Assembly: GCA_944325605.1 (NCBI GenBank)
Contig: CALVAX010000002.1
Span: 1 to 64,000 of the forward strand
Source: Candidatus Gastranaerophilales bacterium
GTDB taxonomy: Bacteria; Cyanobacteriota; Vampirovibrionia; Gastranaerophilales; Gastranaerophilaceae
Direction of reading: 5' to 3'
Length of the DNA stretch: 64,000 bases
The notes beneath the pieces were generated by a model that was not told the origin of the DNA, searched no databases, and worked only from the letters and a program-made list of their open reading frames with translations. Both the position numbers and the translations under genes were made by a program. Below, piece after piece: positions 1 to 9,101 of this stretch. How positions within the stretch are numbered: position 1 is the stretch's first letter; each line of letters opens with the position of its first letter.

Positions 1-389
1 AGATTTCTGTCAGTCACTCGCTTATTGAAGTTTGCTATATGCCAGTTTTTGACTCCAAACGCTCGTTCCCGTTTTTTTATCCTTTCCATCAATTACCGTT
101 AAACTTTTAGATTTCTGTCAGTCACTCGCTTATTGAAGTTTGCTATATGCCAGTTTTTGACTCCAAACGCTCGTTCCCGTTTTTTATCCTTTCCATCAAT
201 TACCGTTAAACTTTTAGATTTCTGTCAGTCACTCGCTTTTGGAGTTTGCTATATGCCGTTTTTGATTCCAAACGCTCGTTCCCGTTTTTTATCCTTTCCA
301 TCAATTACCGTTAAACTTTTAGATTTCTGTCAGTCACTCGCTTTTGGAGTTTGCTATATGCCGTTTTTGATTCCAAACGCTCGTTCATT
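1..389. repeat. Tandem repeat, about 107-bp unit, 3.6 copies
   Basis: Units start at 1, 109, 216 and 321 (periods 108, 107 and 105 bp); the fourth is cut off near 389. Each unit holds the phrase TTTGCTATATGCC and a run ending GTTAAACTTTT. The units abut without unique spacers, so this is not a CRISPR array. The array continues off the left edge. Open reading frames across it are by-products of the repetition. The phrase TTTGCTATAT resembles the terminal repeats of the dispersed elements at 3721, 21764 and 43905, so it may derive from them. Confidence 0.9.
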
Positions 390-404
390 GTTGATTTGTA
401 AGGG

Positions 405-1568
405 TTACATATACTGGATGTTTACTTTTTTAAAATATTTGTCCTGTAATATGTTTGCCATTTTTTTGATAATGTTCTTGCGGATTTCTATCTCTATCGG
501 AAGCGCCGGGTCATAATGCGCCTGATTTAATTTCGCCCCGACCATGAAATTTATGCAGTCACTATCTAACAAAAATTTTACCAACTTACCTGCCGCATTG
601 TCAATATCTGTTGTGTTTGACTCCAGATATTCTAATGTCTTGGTCAATGTCAAAATCCCTTCTGTCACAAGGTCAACGCCTTCCATATAAGAGCACGCCG
701 GAAGTTTGCCGATACTTATTGTCGAATCCATCTCTATCGGACGTTTCAACTCTCTGGAAATAAGGTTTGCGGTTGTGCCGCCGCAGATTGCTTTTTTGCC
801 TTTGAAATTGTCAAACAGTTTGGCATATTCGGCATCTTTCTGCTGATGATACGGCGGGCCTGTAAATATCAGCGACTCCCGCGGTTCCCTGAAATACAGG
901 ACGCATGCTGATATATCATCTTTCGGTTTTCTGTCTGTTTCGATGTTGCGGGCTTGATTTACTATGTATTGCGCAAGTTCCGAACTTGAAATGTCCGGAT
1001 GTTCTTTCAATTTGTCTTCCAGAAGAATTATCAGACCTTCTCTTCTCAAGCCGAGTTTAAGCCTTCCGCCGCCAAGCCCTGCCTGCGTAACCCCGTCAGA
1101 ACAAAATATAAGTCTGTCGCCTAGCCGCAGTTGAATTTTATATAGCCTCATCATTCTGTTTTTGAAAGTTTTTGACGGGACTGTTTCATATTCAGGTTTC
1201 ATAACCTCATTGTTGCGGATCCAGATGAATTCAGGGTTGCCTTCTTCGACTATTTTGGCATTCCCGTAGTCGTCGCAGTTTATCGCGGAAAACGTTGAAT
1301 AACTTATTTTTCTTACCTTGCACACAGGAAGAGAGTTCATAATTATTTCTGCGGCTTTTCTTATCGGAATTTGTCCGTTTTCTATAAATCTTAAAAGCAT
1401 TGTTGCAGTCATACAGGACAAAATATTTGCCTTAATCCCGCTTCCCAGACCGTCAGACAAAACCGCAATCAATTTTGCCTCGTCAGGGTATCTTTTTGAG
1501 ATAAAATAATCCCCGTAAGCATTCTGGTTGTATTTCTTCATCTGGCTGCAATCTATATCTATAAACAT
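405..1568 (-). CDS. PP2C/SpoIIE-type serine phosphatase of the sensory hydrogenase operon
   Basis: 387-aa protein with a PP2C/SpoIIE-like phosphatase domain in its N-terminal half. Metal-binding motifs are visible at about residues 38-44 (LSDGLGSG), about 155 (FCSDGVTQAG) and about 215 (KPKDDISACV). The C-terminal 160 residues form a second region I cannot name. It is the last gene of a minus-strand operon, 39 bp after the hydrogenase-PAS gene. PP2C phosphatases are known partners of group C (sensory) [FeFe]-hydrogenases, so it probably passes an H2 or redox signal to a phosphoprotein; that role is inferred. No clear ribosome site precedes the chosen ATG. An 8-bp inverted repeat (GTTGAATA/TATTCAAC, 1586-1604) lies just upstream. 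Confidence 0.8.
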   Translation of the reverse strand: MFIDIDCSQMKKYNQNAYGDYFISKRYPDEAKLIAVLSDGLGSGIKANILSCMTATMLLRFIENGQIPIRKAAEIIMNSLPVCKVRKISYSTFSAINCDDYGNAKIVEEGNPEFIWIRNNEVMKPEYETVPSKTFKNRMMRLYKIQLRLGDRLIFCSDGVTQAGLGGGRLKLGLRREGLIILLEDKLKEHPDISSSELAQYIVNQARNIETDRKPKDDISACVLYFREPRESLIFTGPPYHQQKDAEYAKLFDNFKGKKAICGGTTANLISRELKRPIEMDSTISIGKLPACSYMEGVDLVTEGILTLTKTLEYLESNTTDIDNAAGKLVKFLLDSDCINFMVGAKLNQAHYDPALPIEIEIRKNIIKKMANILQDKYFKKVNIQYM

Positions 1569-1607
1569 AAGTCGAATGGTTGAAGGTTGAATAGTTTATT
1601 CAACAAA

Positions 1608-3341
1608 TCAGACCTTACCTCCTTCTTTGTCATTTGCGTCGTCTTTATCGTCAAAGTCGTTTGCGATTGAACTTAACAGAGTTTCGGTTTCTACCATGTG
1701 TTCGCCCAATAAACATGCTATTTCCTGAACTATTGAAATGTTTTTAGAAATTACTTCATGAGCTTTCTGGGAAATTTTTTCTCTGTTTGCTTCGCTCTGG
1801 GTTACATCTGTTATGACCGCACCCACAATTTCATTTTCTTCAATCGTAAATGCGCTGATATCGTAAAGCCTGTTCTGGCTCGGATAACGTTCTTTATGAA
1901 GGTCTTTGCCAGTGTCAAGAATTGTTTTGAAAATGTCTGCAAAATCTACAATCCTGTCTATTGCGGCACCCGCAACCCCGTCAGGTCTGGTTTTGAAAAC
2001 GTCGTACATGTCGCCGGTAAACATACGCATAAATGCGTCGTTTGCTTCAATAATATTCATATTGCTGTCAACCATAACGGTTGCGGAAGGCATACATCTG
2101 AGCATTGCATTGGCCTTTCTCATTGCGATTTTTCTCATATAAGAAACGCACATTGATGTTTCCGCATCCCCGTCAAGAAGCGCTTTTGCAAGGTCGCGGC
2201 AGGTCGCATAACCGCAGCCGCCGCAGTTAAGTTCGTCATCAACTGTATGCTTGCCAAGTTTTTTCAGCGTTTTTAAAATATCTTCTATCGGATATTCGCT
2301 TGTTACAACTTTTTTGGGTACAATTGCCATATCAACGACGATTTCAGGAATTTTAGGTATAATTTCGCGGGTTTTGACACCGGACAAAACATCCGATACG
2401 ATGCTTATACCGGCTTTTTCCGTTGAAATACACGGGCCTGCAACACAGCCGCCTTCGCAGGAGAGGGCTTCTACAAAAATTATTTTGTCCAGTTTGTCGG
2501 GATTAAGCTGGTTTAAAGCCTTTTCAAAAGGTAAAAGCCCGCTTATATCCATCAATTGAACTTCTTTTTTTATCCCGATTTTCCGGATTGTTTCGTTCAT
2601 TCCGCCGTCTATCGGGTATAATGAACCCTCATAAGCTGCTTTCGGCACAAATTTGTTTTCCGGATCCGCCGGAATTGAGGATATATCTATTGCTTCATCA
2701 TTCAGCCACAATTTTAGTTCTTCAAATGTCAAAGCTACATCGAAAAGTTTAAATTCATCGGCTTCATTTTTTTTGCCGATGCAGGGGCCTATAAATACAA
2801 TAGAAATATTTTCTCCGTATTTGTCTTTAAGCATTTTTGCATGGGTCATCGCCGGCGAACCCACAGGGGTTACACAGGCGGCAAATTCAGGGCGGTATTT
2901 TCTTATGAAATTCACAATAACAGGGCAGGCGCTTGATATAAAAAGACCTTTTTCAGCATTGTTAAGCATTTCTGCTGTTTTTATTGAAACCTCCTGCGCG
3001 CCGAGTGCAGTTTCTGAAACACCGGTGAAGCCGAGTCTTTTCAGGATGGAAACCATCTTTTCTTCACTCACATCAAAAACTCCGCTCCAGCTTGGTGCAA
3101 GTGATACATATACATCTTTCTGGGCACGTATAAGGTTTTTAGCTTTATCAATATCAGTGCGTACTCTTTTGGCATTGGAAGGACATGCCTTAACACAGTT
3201 GCCGCAGGCGATACAGCGTTCCCCTATAACAGATGCGTGTCCGTTTTCTATTTTAATTGCTTTGACCGGACACTCCCGGATGCATTTATAACAGTCGTGA
3301 CACTCGTTTGAAAGCGTGTAAACCGGATTTGTACTATTCAT
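1608..3341 (-). CDS. Sensory [FeFe]-hydrogenase with C-terminal PAS domain
   Basis: 577 aa. Two 4Fe-4S ferredoxin motifs sit at C14/C17/C20/C24 and C43/C46/C49/C53. The H-cluster domain follows, with the three hydrogenase signatures in altered form: SSACP for TSCCP, GPCIGKKNE for MPCTxKxxE, and SCEGGCVAGPC for ACxGGCxxG. The four cluster-binding cysteines are kept, but the proton-relay cysteine of the first signature is alanine, as in sensory HydS proteins. Next comes an Fe-S motif (NCGGCGYATC...C, about residue 370) and then a PAS domain (about 410-520). Sensing H2 rather than catalysing bulk turnover is therefore likely. It sits between the ferredoxin and phosphatase genes in one operon, with a 47-bp upstream gap. 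Confidence 0.92.
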   Translation of the reverse strand: MNSTNPVYTLSNECHDCYKCIRECPVKAIKIENGHASVIGERCIACGNCVKACPSNAKRVRTDIDKAKNLIRAQKDVYVSLAPSWSGVFDVSEEKMVSILKRLGFTGVSETALGAQEVSIKTAEMLNNAEKGLFISSACPVIVNFIRKYRPEFAACVTPVGSPAMTHAKMLKDKYGENISIVFIGPCIGKKNEADEFKLFDVALTFEELKLWLNDEAIDISSIPADPENKFVPKAAYEGSLYPIDGGMNETIRKIGIKKEVQLMDISGLLPFEKALNQLNPDKLDKIIFVEALSCEGGCVAGPCISTEKAGISIVSDVLSGVKTREIIPKIPEIVVDMAIVPKKVVTSEYPIEDILKTLKKLGKHTVDDELNCGGCGYATCRDLAKALLDGDAETSMCVSYMRKIAMRKANAMLRCMPSATVMVDSNMNIIEANDAFMRMFTGDMYDVFKTRPDGVAGAAIDRIVDFADIFKTILDTGKDLHKERYPSQNRLYDISAFTIEENEIVGAVITDVTQSEANREKISQKAHEVISKNISIVQEIACLLGEHMVETETLLSSIANDFDDKDDANDKEGGKV

Positions 3342-3388
3342 CTTAACCCCTGTAATTTACTATTGTAAGGATGTTTTCAAAAACAAAT

Positions 3389-3637
3389 TTATTTCACTTT
3401 AACAAGTTCATCTAAAGTTTGTTTAAGCTTTTTTTCATCAACTTCAGTGTATTCAATTCCGTTGATAATAACGTTCGGGCCTGTTACGCATTTCCCTTCA
3501 CAGCGGGAGCCTGCAAGATCTATATCTGCTTCCAGTCCGTTTTCTTTGATGTAATTTTCGATAAACTCAAGATTGGATGCATTTCCGCGTGCAAAACATG
3601 AACTTCCCATACATACGGTTATATTTAATTTTGACAT
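3389..3637 (-). CDS. Thioredoxin-like [2Fe-2S] ferredoxin
   Basis: 82 aa, matching the thioredoxin-fold 2Fe-2S ferredoxin family (NuoE / HndA C-terminal type). The four cluster cysteines are visible in CMGSSCFARG and in the later CEGKCVTGP. It is the first gene of the hydrogenase-PAS-phosphatase operon and probably delivers or removes electrons for the sensory hydrogenase (inferred from context). The start has a good ribosome site, GAGGGTC, two bases before ATG. Confidence 0.9.
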   Translation of the reverse strand: MSKLNITVCMGSSCFARGNASNLEFIENYIKENGLEADIDLAGSRCEGKCVTGPNVIINGIEYTEVDEKKLKQTLDELVKVK

Positions 3638-3720
3638 CTGACCCTCTTTTAAGTTTATTTATTTTACATCATTATTTTACTTCAACTAAAGTTTTTAAGC
3701 AAGTTATATATTTTTGGACT

Positions 3721-3894
3721 TATATAGCAAATTCCATAGATACTATAAAAGCCCGTCATTCTGAGGACTTTAGTCAGAAGAATCTTTTTTATCGAGATAC
3801 TTCGGCCTCTCACAAAACGATACTTAATCGTTTTGTTCGGCAGAGTGCTCAGTATGACGCTGTTTTGAGAATTTTTGGCGGAATTTGCTATATA
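3721..3894. repeat. MITE-like dispersed element, family A, copy 1
   Basis: 174-bp non-coding element bounded by perfect 15-bp inverted repeats, TATATAGCAAATTCC at 3721-3735 and its complement at 3880-3894. The interior holds short palindromes of the GTCATTCTGAGGAC type. Copy 3 (43905-44079) is nearly identical throughout; copy 2 (21764-21910) shares only the ends and part of the interior. It carries no transposase. Confidence 0.85.
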
Positions 3895-4090
3895 CATCCC
3901 TATTTTTTCTTGCGGTGCTGAGCTTGGTATTTTCATCCTGTTCTTTCTATACATTATGCCCCTCACTCGAAATTGCGAGTTCGCTGCCGCTTTTTCATTT
4001 CCGGTAAGGATTTGTTGATTTTTCATTGCTGTCCCCCACCTCGAAATCAGAGATTTCGGTCCTCCCTCCAGGGGAGGACAATAAATTTTA

Positions 4091-4424
4091 AAAGCGCCTT
4101 AGTCCTAATTCAGTTCCTGAGTGTAAGAGTGCACTTCGTGGAAAAACAGCGCGCAATTCAAGAAAACCGTTCCGAAACGTTGCCCTTTCCCAGCGCTTTT
4201 GCTTAATTGTGTACTTTAGTTCCTAATCCAAACCAAAGCGCCTTAGTCCTAATTCAGTTCCTGAGTGTAAGAGTGCACTTCGTGGAAAAACAGCGCGCAA
4301 TTCAAGAAAACCGTTCCGAAACGTTGCCCTTTCCCAGCGCTTTTGCTTAATTGTGTACTTTAGTTCCTAATCCAAACCAAAGCGCCTTAGTCCTAATTCC
4401 GTTCCTGAGTGTAAGAGTGCACTT
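4091..4424. repeat. 144-bp tandem repeat, 2.3 copies
   Basis: Copies begin at 4091, 4235 and 4379, exactly 144 bp apart. The first two are essentially identical and the third breaks off after about 46 bp. Each starts AAAGCGCCTTAGTCC and holds GAGTGCACTTCGTG. No coding capacity is convincing. The array lies between the hydrogenase operon promoter and the terminator of the next gene, together with family A copy 1. The 3638-4437 stretch holds no gene that I can support. Confidence 0.9.
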
Positions 4425-4431
4425 CGTGCAC

Positions 4432-4461
4432 AAAAATAAGCCCTTAAAAATTTAAGGGCTT
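4432..4461 (-). terminator. Intrinsic terminator for the 4676-5791 gene
   Basis: Perfect 11-bp stem AAGCCCTTAAA / TTTAAGGGCTT with a 2-base loop (4438-4461), followed on the minus strand by a U-rich run. Confidence 0.75.
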
Positions 4462-4482
4462 CTATTTGCACTAACCTGCTCT

Positions 4483-4620
4483 TCACTTCCGTTCTAATTT
4501 TCTGCGGTTTGAGGAATTACCAAATCGACAGGTTTTAAGTATCACTGCAAAAATCATTACAGAAAAATCATTCTTTTGCGGCTGATTGATTTCTGTAAGA
4601 TTTTTGGACAAATTAATCAT
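4483..4620 (-). CDS. Possible 45-aa small protein
   Basis: Short minus-strand frame starting MINLSKNLTEINQPQKN and ending NRRKLERK. A purine-rich ribosome site (GGAAGAGG) lies 5 bases before the ATG. It sits between the 4676-5791 gene and the terminator at 4438-4461, so it could be the last gene of that transcript. A ten-codon leader frame (MQKQGRGLYD) overlaps its start. I recognise no family, and it may be chance. Confidence 0.3.
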   Translation of the reverse strand: MINLSKNLTEINQPQKNDFSVMIFAVILKTCRFGNSSNRRKLERK

Positions 4621-4675
4621 ATAAACCTCTTCCTTGTTTTTGCATATTTTCCCCTAAAAGACTGTGTATTACATG

Positions 4676-5791
4676 TTATGCGTTTTGTGATTTATTAAGC
4701 TCCAGTCGTTTCAAAACTTCTTTTACGTCGACCGGTGCGTTTGCATTGACTACTTTGTTATTGTATGTAAATTTAACCGAAATTACTTTCCCGTTATTGT
4801 TTTCTCTTAGAACTTCTGCTTGAATATCTTTTGCTATATCAGGAATCGCATTGTTAAATTGCTGGCTCATAATTTTTAAATATTCATCAGGATATTTTTC
4901 GGCAAATTCAACAGGAGTCATCTGCTTGCCGTCTTTGTCACGATAAACAACACGTTCTCCGTTTGCCCAAACTCTTGCTGAGTATCCGTCTTTCAGTTTC
5001 ATTTCTGTGCCGAGAGCGTATTGAGCATTCAGTTCTACACCGTCGTATGAAGAATAATATTTGCCGTCTTTTATAATTGTGCCGTTCGGGCCGGCTTCTC
5101 CTTCAATTTTTGTGCCGTCTGTTTTTACAACTGACTGTGGTTTAATTTCAGTTTTTGGTTGTTCCGGTTTTTCTTCTTTTTCCGGTGTTTCAGTTTTTTC
5201 AGAATCTTCTGTGCCGGAAAGTTCTTCTTTTATTGTTTCAATAACATTTGCGGCTTTGTCGTGAAGAGCTTTTATATCTTCCTGAATTTGTTTGAAATCT
5301 TCTCTGAGAGCATCTTTGTCTGCATTTGGTTTCTGCATTGCTTTTTTGTAGTCGGAAAGTTTTTTCTGTAAAGCTTTTGCTTCATCTATAATTTTTTGAA
5401 TTTCAGCTTTTTGCTCGTCATTCAGATTTTTGTCTTTTAAAAGAGCTTCAAATTGTCCTTTAATTGTACCAATATTTTTTGAAGCATCATTGAAGTTTAT
5501 GCCGTCCATAATTTCGGCCATTCTGTTTTTGCCCCAGTCGTATGCCTGCTGAAGCCCTTGCTGGGTTAAGCCCGGATTTGTCACATTACTCTGTATGGGA
5601 AATGCAAACATAGGATTCCACTGGCTTATGTGGTTCGGGTTAAGAATACCGTGAAATAGTCTTGCTTCCTGCGGGGTTGCGTATTCCGGCAAAACGTTCA
5701 GCTGCATCTCAAATCCGTAATTTGAAGACCATGCATAAGGGCCCATCCCCATCCAGATGTATGGATTTGTGTAATCTGTAAGTCCAGACAT
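4676..5791 (-). CDS. Hypothetical protein with central coiled coil
   Basis: 371 aa, not recognised. The N-terminal 110 residues are rich in aromatic residues, Asn and Pro (NPYIWMGMGPYAWSSNYGF) and have no signal peptide. Residues about 110-200 are charged and predicted coiled coil. An acidic, Pro/Glu/Lys-rich linker spans about 200-220, and a folded C-terminal domain covers about 225-371. The layout suggests a structural or scaffold protein, but no function can be assigned. The gene stands alone, with its own terminator about 220 bp downstream. Confidence 0.75.
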   Translation of the reverse strand: MSGLTDYTNPYIWMGMGPYAWSSNYGFEMQLNVLPEYATPQEARLFHGILNPNHISQWNPMFAFPIQSNVTNPGLTQQGLQQAYDWGKNRMAEIMDGINFNDASKNIGTIKGQFEALLKDKNLNDEQKAEIQKIIDEAKALQKKLSDYKKAMQKPNADKDALREDFKQIQEDIKALHDKAANVIETIKEELSGTEDSEKTETPEKEEKPEQPKTEIKPQSVVKTDGTKIEGEAGPNGTIIKDGKYYSSYDGVELNAQYALGTEMKLKDGYSARVWANGERVVYRDKDGKQMTPVEFAEKYPDEYLKIMSQQFNNAIPDIAKDIQAEVLRENNNGKVISVKFTYNNKVVNANAPVDVKEVLKRLELNKSQNA

Positions 5792-5883
5792 AACTTTTAA
5801 TCTCCTTAATTAATTCCCGTACTTATATAAAGTATTTTTTTCCGGAGATATTGCGTATTTTATATCTTTGGTCTTAATAATTC

Positions 5884-6534
5884 TTAATAATTTGAAAATA
5901 AGTCTATTAGATTATCAATAGTCAAGTCCGGTGCAATTTCTTTAATAGATGTAACTTCTGTATTTTCAATATTTTCGTGAAAAATGTTTTCCAGTAAGGT
6001 TTTATCATAATCCATCAGAATAGAGCCGTGTTGTAAAATATAACCGTTTTTACGGCATTGTGCGGAGCCGATAAGTTTTTTGCCGTTGTAACAAAGGTCG
6101 GCGCCTGTAGAAAGAAGCATGCAGTATTCAAAATTTGTTTTGAGGGGCTTCCGTGTGCCAAAATCAAGGTTTATGCCTATTCGGGAAAATTTATCTATTA
6201 GAAATCCGGAGATTTCAATGTATGAATCTTTGATGTTTTCACCGTGTTTGAGGTATTCAACCGGACATATAAAGCTATAAGTTAATTCCTTATCGTGTAA
6301 AAGAGCGCGACCGCCTGTTAAACGTCTTACGATATCTATGTTTTGGGATTTCAGAAAATTTTTGTCAAGAAAATCGTCTTTCTGGTTTCTTCCAAGGCTA
6401 ACGCAGGCCGGCGACCAGCCGTATAGGCGAAAAATTGCATCTTTAAAATTTGTCTCAACAGCCTCATTCAGCAAATCACTGTCAATTTGCATATTTTCAG
6501 GGCCTGTTTTAATTTCAAAAGGAATAAATTTCAT
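5884..6534 (-). CDS. Lipoate-protein ligase A family
   Basis: 216 aa of the biotin/lipoate ligase catalytic fold. Visible motifs are SLGRNQ (about 48-53), RRLTGGRALLHD (family RRxSGGGxVxHD, about 71-82) and the lysine motif NGKKLIGSAQ (about 150), which normally binds lipoyl-AMP. The protein attaches lipoate or octanoate to the E2 or GcvH carrier; ligase and octanoyltransferase (LipM-type) roles cannot be separated by sequence alone. Its ATG overlaps the stop of the upstream gene (TAATG), so translation is probably coupled, although the neighbours look unrelated in function. Confidence 0.85.
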   Translation of the reverse strand: MKFIPFEIKTGPENMQIDSDLLNEAVETNFKDAIFRLYGWSPACVSLGRNQKDDFLDKNFLKSQNIDIVRRLTGGRALLHDKELTYSFICPVEYLKHGENIKDSYIEISGFLIDKFSRIGINLDFGTRKPLKTNFEYCMLLSTGADLCYNGKKLIGSAQCRKNGYILQHGSILMDYDKTLLENIFHENIENTEVTSIKEIAPDLTIDNLIDLFSNY

Positions 6535-7415
6535 TATTCTTCTTTTTTATCTCTTTCATTCAAAATTTTTTCAAATTCGACAAAAGTTTCGTTACCGACA
6601 AACTGTTCAAGCGCTGCGCGTTTTGCCATATAATCCGATCTTGCTTTTGCCTGCTGATCAATGGCCGAGCGATAGTAAGCATCTGTTATCATAATTACAT
6701 CACGGGATTCTTCCTGCGCATTGTCGTAATTCTTTTTGCGCTGAAGAACCACTTTGTCAATCAACCCGAGCATTTTGCGGGATGTCATGTAGTTGTAATA
6801 AAGGTTAACCGTTGTCTGCTGAAGCTCTTCAATCTTTCTGACAAGAATAATCATATCAGCATCTGTCACACGGGTGTATTTGTAATTCATTGCTTTTGTG
6901 TCCTGTGACATTATGCCTAAGATATTTCCGCCGATAAGCGAGCCGGTTGCAAGTATCGGGTTGCCGACACCGGCGCCGACAAGGGTCGACATGCTGGCGA
7001 TTGTGGTCAGAATATTCTTGACGGATTTTTCGTCCGGTTTATTTTCGTCAGGATTTGAAAGTTTATACAGTGCAAATGCTATGGTGTCGCTTTTTGAAGC
7101 CGCCCCGCGCCATAAAAGCGACAAGTCTTCCATCATTGTCTTTTCTTCATACCCCAGTTCCTGTGCAATTTCTTTTGAAATTTTTTTTATGCTCAAATCC
7201 GCATAGGTCAGGTCGGTTGAATCGTAATCGGTTTCTTCTTTTTGAACGTATTCTTTTTCAAGAGGAGCAACTTCTTCAATGTATTTTTTCTCAGGAAGTT
7301 CAGACAAGCCTGTTCTGTATGCGGGCGGTTTAGGCTCCGTAATATCATCAAGACTAACTGCAGATACCGGCAGAGAAAGCGAAATGAGCAGTAATAAAAT
7401 AAAAGTTTTTTTCAT
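6534..7415 (-). CDS. Exported alpha-helical protein, paralogue of 7415-8227
   Basis: 293 aa with a clear signal peptide (MKKTFILLLLISLSLPVSA). The middle has a small-residue, Gly-rich stretch (about 135-165). The C-terminal third is a long amphipathic helical hairpin (about 190-285) whose pattern recalls one half of a TolC-type outer-membrane efflux protein. It shares layout and short motifs (LxxLWxG...FALxKL, LIxxLQ...YYNY) with the upstream gene, so the pair arose by duplication. Start and stop codons overlap on both sides, giving a tight three-gene unit ending in the lipoate ligase gene. Function unknown. Confidence 0.75.
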   Translation of the reverse strand: MKKTFILLLLISLSLPVSAVSLDDITEPKPPAYRTGLSELPEKKYIEEVAPLEKEYVQKEETDYDSTDLTYADLSIKKISKEIAQELGYEEKTMMEDLSLLWRGAASKSDTIAFALYKLSNPDENKPDEKSVKNILTTIASMSTLVGAGVGNPILATGSLIGGNILGIMSQDTKAMNYKYTRVTDADMIILVRKIEELQQTTVNLYYNYMTSRKMLGLIDKVVLQRKKNYDNAQEESRDVIMITDAYYRSAIDQQAKARSDYMAKRAALEQFVGNETFVEFEKILNERDKKEE

Positions 7416-8227
7416 TATTTTTCTGCTCCTTTCACAAGTGTTGAATCAAAGTTATACTGGTATAAATTCAGGTTGTCGACAATTTTTTTGCCGGCAAGAC
7501 GCTGAAGTTCCAGATGGTATTTTTTTGCGTTCTGCATATAGTAAAATTCTTCCAGCGCCATATTGTCATACAGTGATGAGGAAATAGTGATTTCCAGAAG
7601 GTCATCATTTTCAAGTGCTTTTGAATAGTTTTTGTTGTATAAAATAAGCCGTTCCCGTGTTTCCTTAAGCTGAGCAAGAGAGCTTTTGTAGTTGTAATAA
7701 GCATCTATAATTTTATCCTGAAGATTTTCAATCAGCCCTGCAAGTTCAATTAATTCCGTATCTGTGAGCGGAATTTCCTGCGGAATATTTTTGCGGTTAA
7801 TGAGATTTTGCGCCAGTCGTCCGGCTGCAAATGCCGACGATTGGACAAGATAGTCTGAACCCATCATCATCGGTGCAAAGGAAGCTCCTGCTATTACGGC
7901 ATTAAGGGTCTTTGCCATAAGAGAAGAGTGAATTCGGCGCTGGCTTTCAGGTGTGGCAAGTTTTTTGAGGGCAAATCCGATTACCTGATTGTTTTCCACC
8001 GTCCCTTTCCAGAGGTTTTCGATATCTTCAAGGTCTTTTTCCCTCTGGCGTTTTATTAGTTCCTGCATGACCTGTTCGTCGCTTATGACAAGTGAACTTT
8101 TCATCTTCACGTTTGTTTTGGGAAGTTCAATCTGTTGTTTTTCAACATTTCCGAGAGTTATCTCGCTGCTTTCAGCAAAGACAGGCATACCCGCTAACAT
8201 AATCAACAAAATAAACAGCTTTTTCAT
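7415..8227 (-). CDS. Exported alpha-helical protein, paralogue of 6534-7415
   Basis: 270 aa with a signal peptide (MKKLFILLIMLAGMPVFA). Like its downstream paralogue it has a conserved LENLWKG...GFALKKL segment (about 68-90), a small-residue membrane-like stretch (about 108-135) and a long C-terminal helical hairpin. It is the first gene of the overlapping trio with 6534-7415 and the ligase. The two paralogues may form a hetero-oligomer in the envelope; this is a guess from layout. Confidence 0.75.
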   Translation of the reverse strand: MKKLFILLIMLAGMPVFAESSEITLGNVEKQQIELPKTNVKMKSSLVISDEQVMQELIKRQREKDLEDIENLWKGTVENNQVIGFALKKLATPESQRRIHSSLMAKTLNAVIAGASFAPMMMGSDYLVQSSAFAAGRLAQNLINRKNIPQEIPLTDTELIELAGLIENLQDKIIDAYYNYKSSLAQLKETRERLILYNKNYSKALENDDLLEITISSSLYDNMALEEFYYMQNAKKYHLELQRLAGKKIVDNLNLYQYNFDSTLVKGAEK

Positions 8228-8348
8228 ACCAACACTTATAACACAATCAAATAAATAAATCCAATGATTGAGAAAGCTCTACACCAAACGGTGGTTAAAC
8301 ACAATTGCCCTGAAAAGTATAATTAATAAAGTAAAAAGAGAGGCCGGA

Positions 8349-9101
8349 GTGGGTAACGATAATTTTAACAAATCGAAATATATGACGACTAATGCCGACA
8401 AAAAAGAATTTGATTTTTTTGAGCGTGCGGATGATTTTTTGCGTAAAAAATCGTATAAAGAAGCCGCGGCAAATTATCTGAATGCGATTTTGATATCAAG
8501 AGATGATGCAAAATCTTATTTCGGGCTTGGAATGTGTTTCAAAAATACTAAAAATTATGCAAAGGCCATAAAATATCTTGATAAAGCCGTTCAGATTGAT
8601 GAGAATTATTTTGAAGCATATTACGAACTTGGAGTTTGCCACTTATTAGAAGGAATTCCGTGCGGTGCAATCAAGAATTTTGTCCGCGCTGTGCAGGTTA
8701 ATCCTGAAAATCCGGATGCAATTTTACAGCTCGGGCTTGCGCATGAAATGTGTGAAGAATATGATATGGCTTTGATGATTTATCAGAAACTTATCGAAAA
8801 TTCTCCGGAGTATAAAAAGGCTTATGAAAACAAATCTGCATTGTTGATGAAGATGAACCGTTACAAAGAGGCTTCTATTGTGCTTAATGACCTTATTAAG
8901 CGCAGGCCTGCAGACACTGATGCATTTGCGGGTATCGGGGTATGTTTTGACAAACTCGGCAGACGTCTTGAGGCTCAAAGATATTACAGAAAATTTTTGC
9001 AGAAAAATCCGCTTTCCTCGCAGGCACAGTTCATTAAATCCAGACTTGAAAAGCTGAAATCTCTGTCTGTTGAAAAAGCTCAAAAATTCAGTGTTGTGTA
9101 A
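8349..9101 (+). CDS. TPR repeat protein
   Basis: About 250 aa made of tetratricopeptide repeats: several 34-residue units with the pattern AxxYFGLGxCFKNxxxYxxAIKYLDKAV are visible from about residue 30 to the end. TPR arrays mediate protein-protein contacts; no partner is evident. The start is uncertain. A GTG at 8349 has a ribosome site (AGAGAGG, 6 bases upstream), whereas an upstream TTG (8268) and a downstream ATG (8382) lack one. Confidence 0.8.
   Translation: MGNDNFNKSKYMTTNADKKEFDFFERADDFLRKKSYKEAAANYLNAILISRDDAKSYFGLGMCFKNTKNYAKAIKYLDKAVQIDENYFEAYYELGVCHLLEGIPCGAIKNFVRAVQVNPENPDAILQLGLAHEMCEEYDMALMIYQKLIENSPEYKKAYENKSALLMKMNRYKEASIVLNDLIKRRPADTDAFAGIGVCFDKLGRRLEAQRYYRKFLQKNPLSSQAQFIKSRLEKLKSLSVEKAQKFSVV

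Noticed and set aside
1-389. CRISPR array
   Set aside because: Units of about 107 bp abut directly; there are no unique spacers.
133-516. 127-aa open frame at the left edge
   Set aside because: It runs through the 107-bp tandem repeat and repeats the same peptide; no ribosome site and no coding character.
2653-3291. 212-aa plus-strand open frame
   Set aside because: Antisense shadow of the hydrogenase gene, whose motifs are unambiguous.
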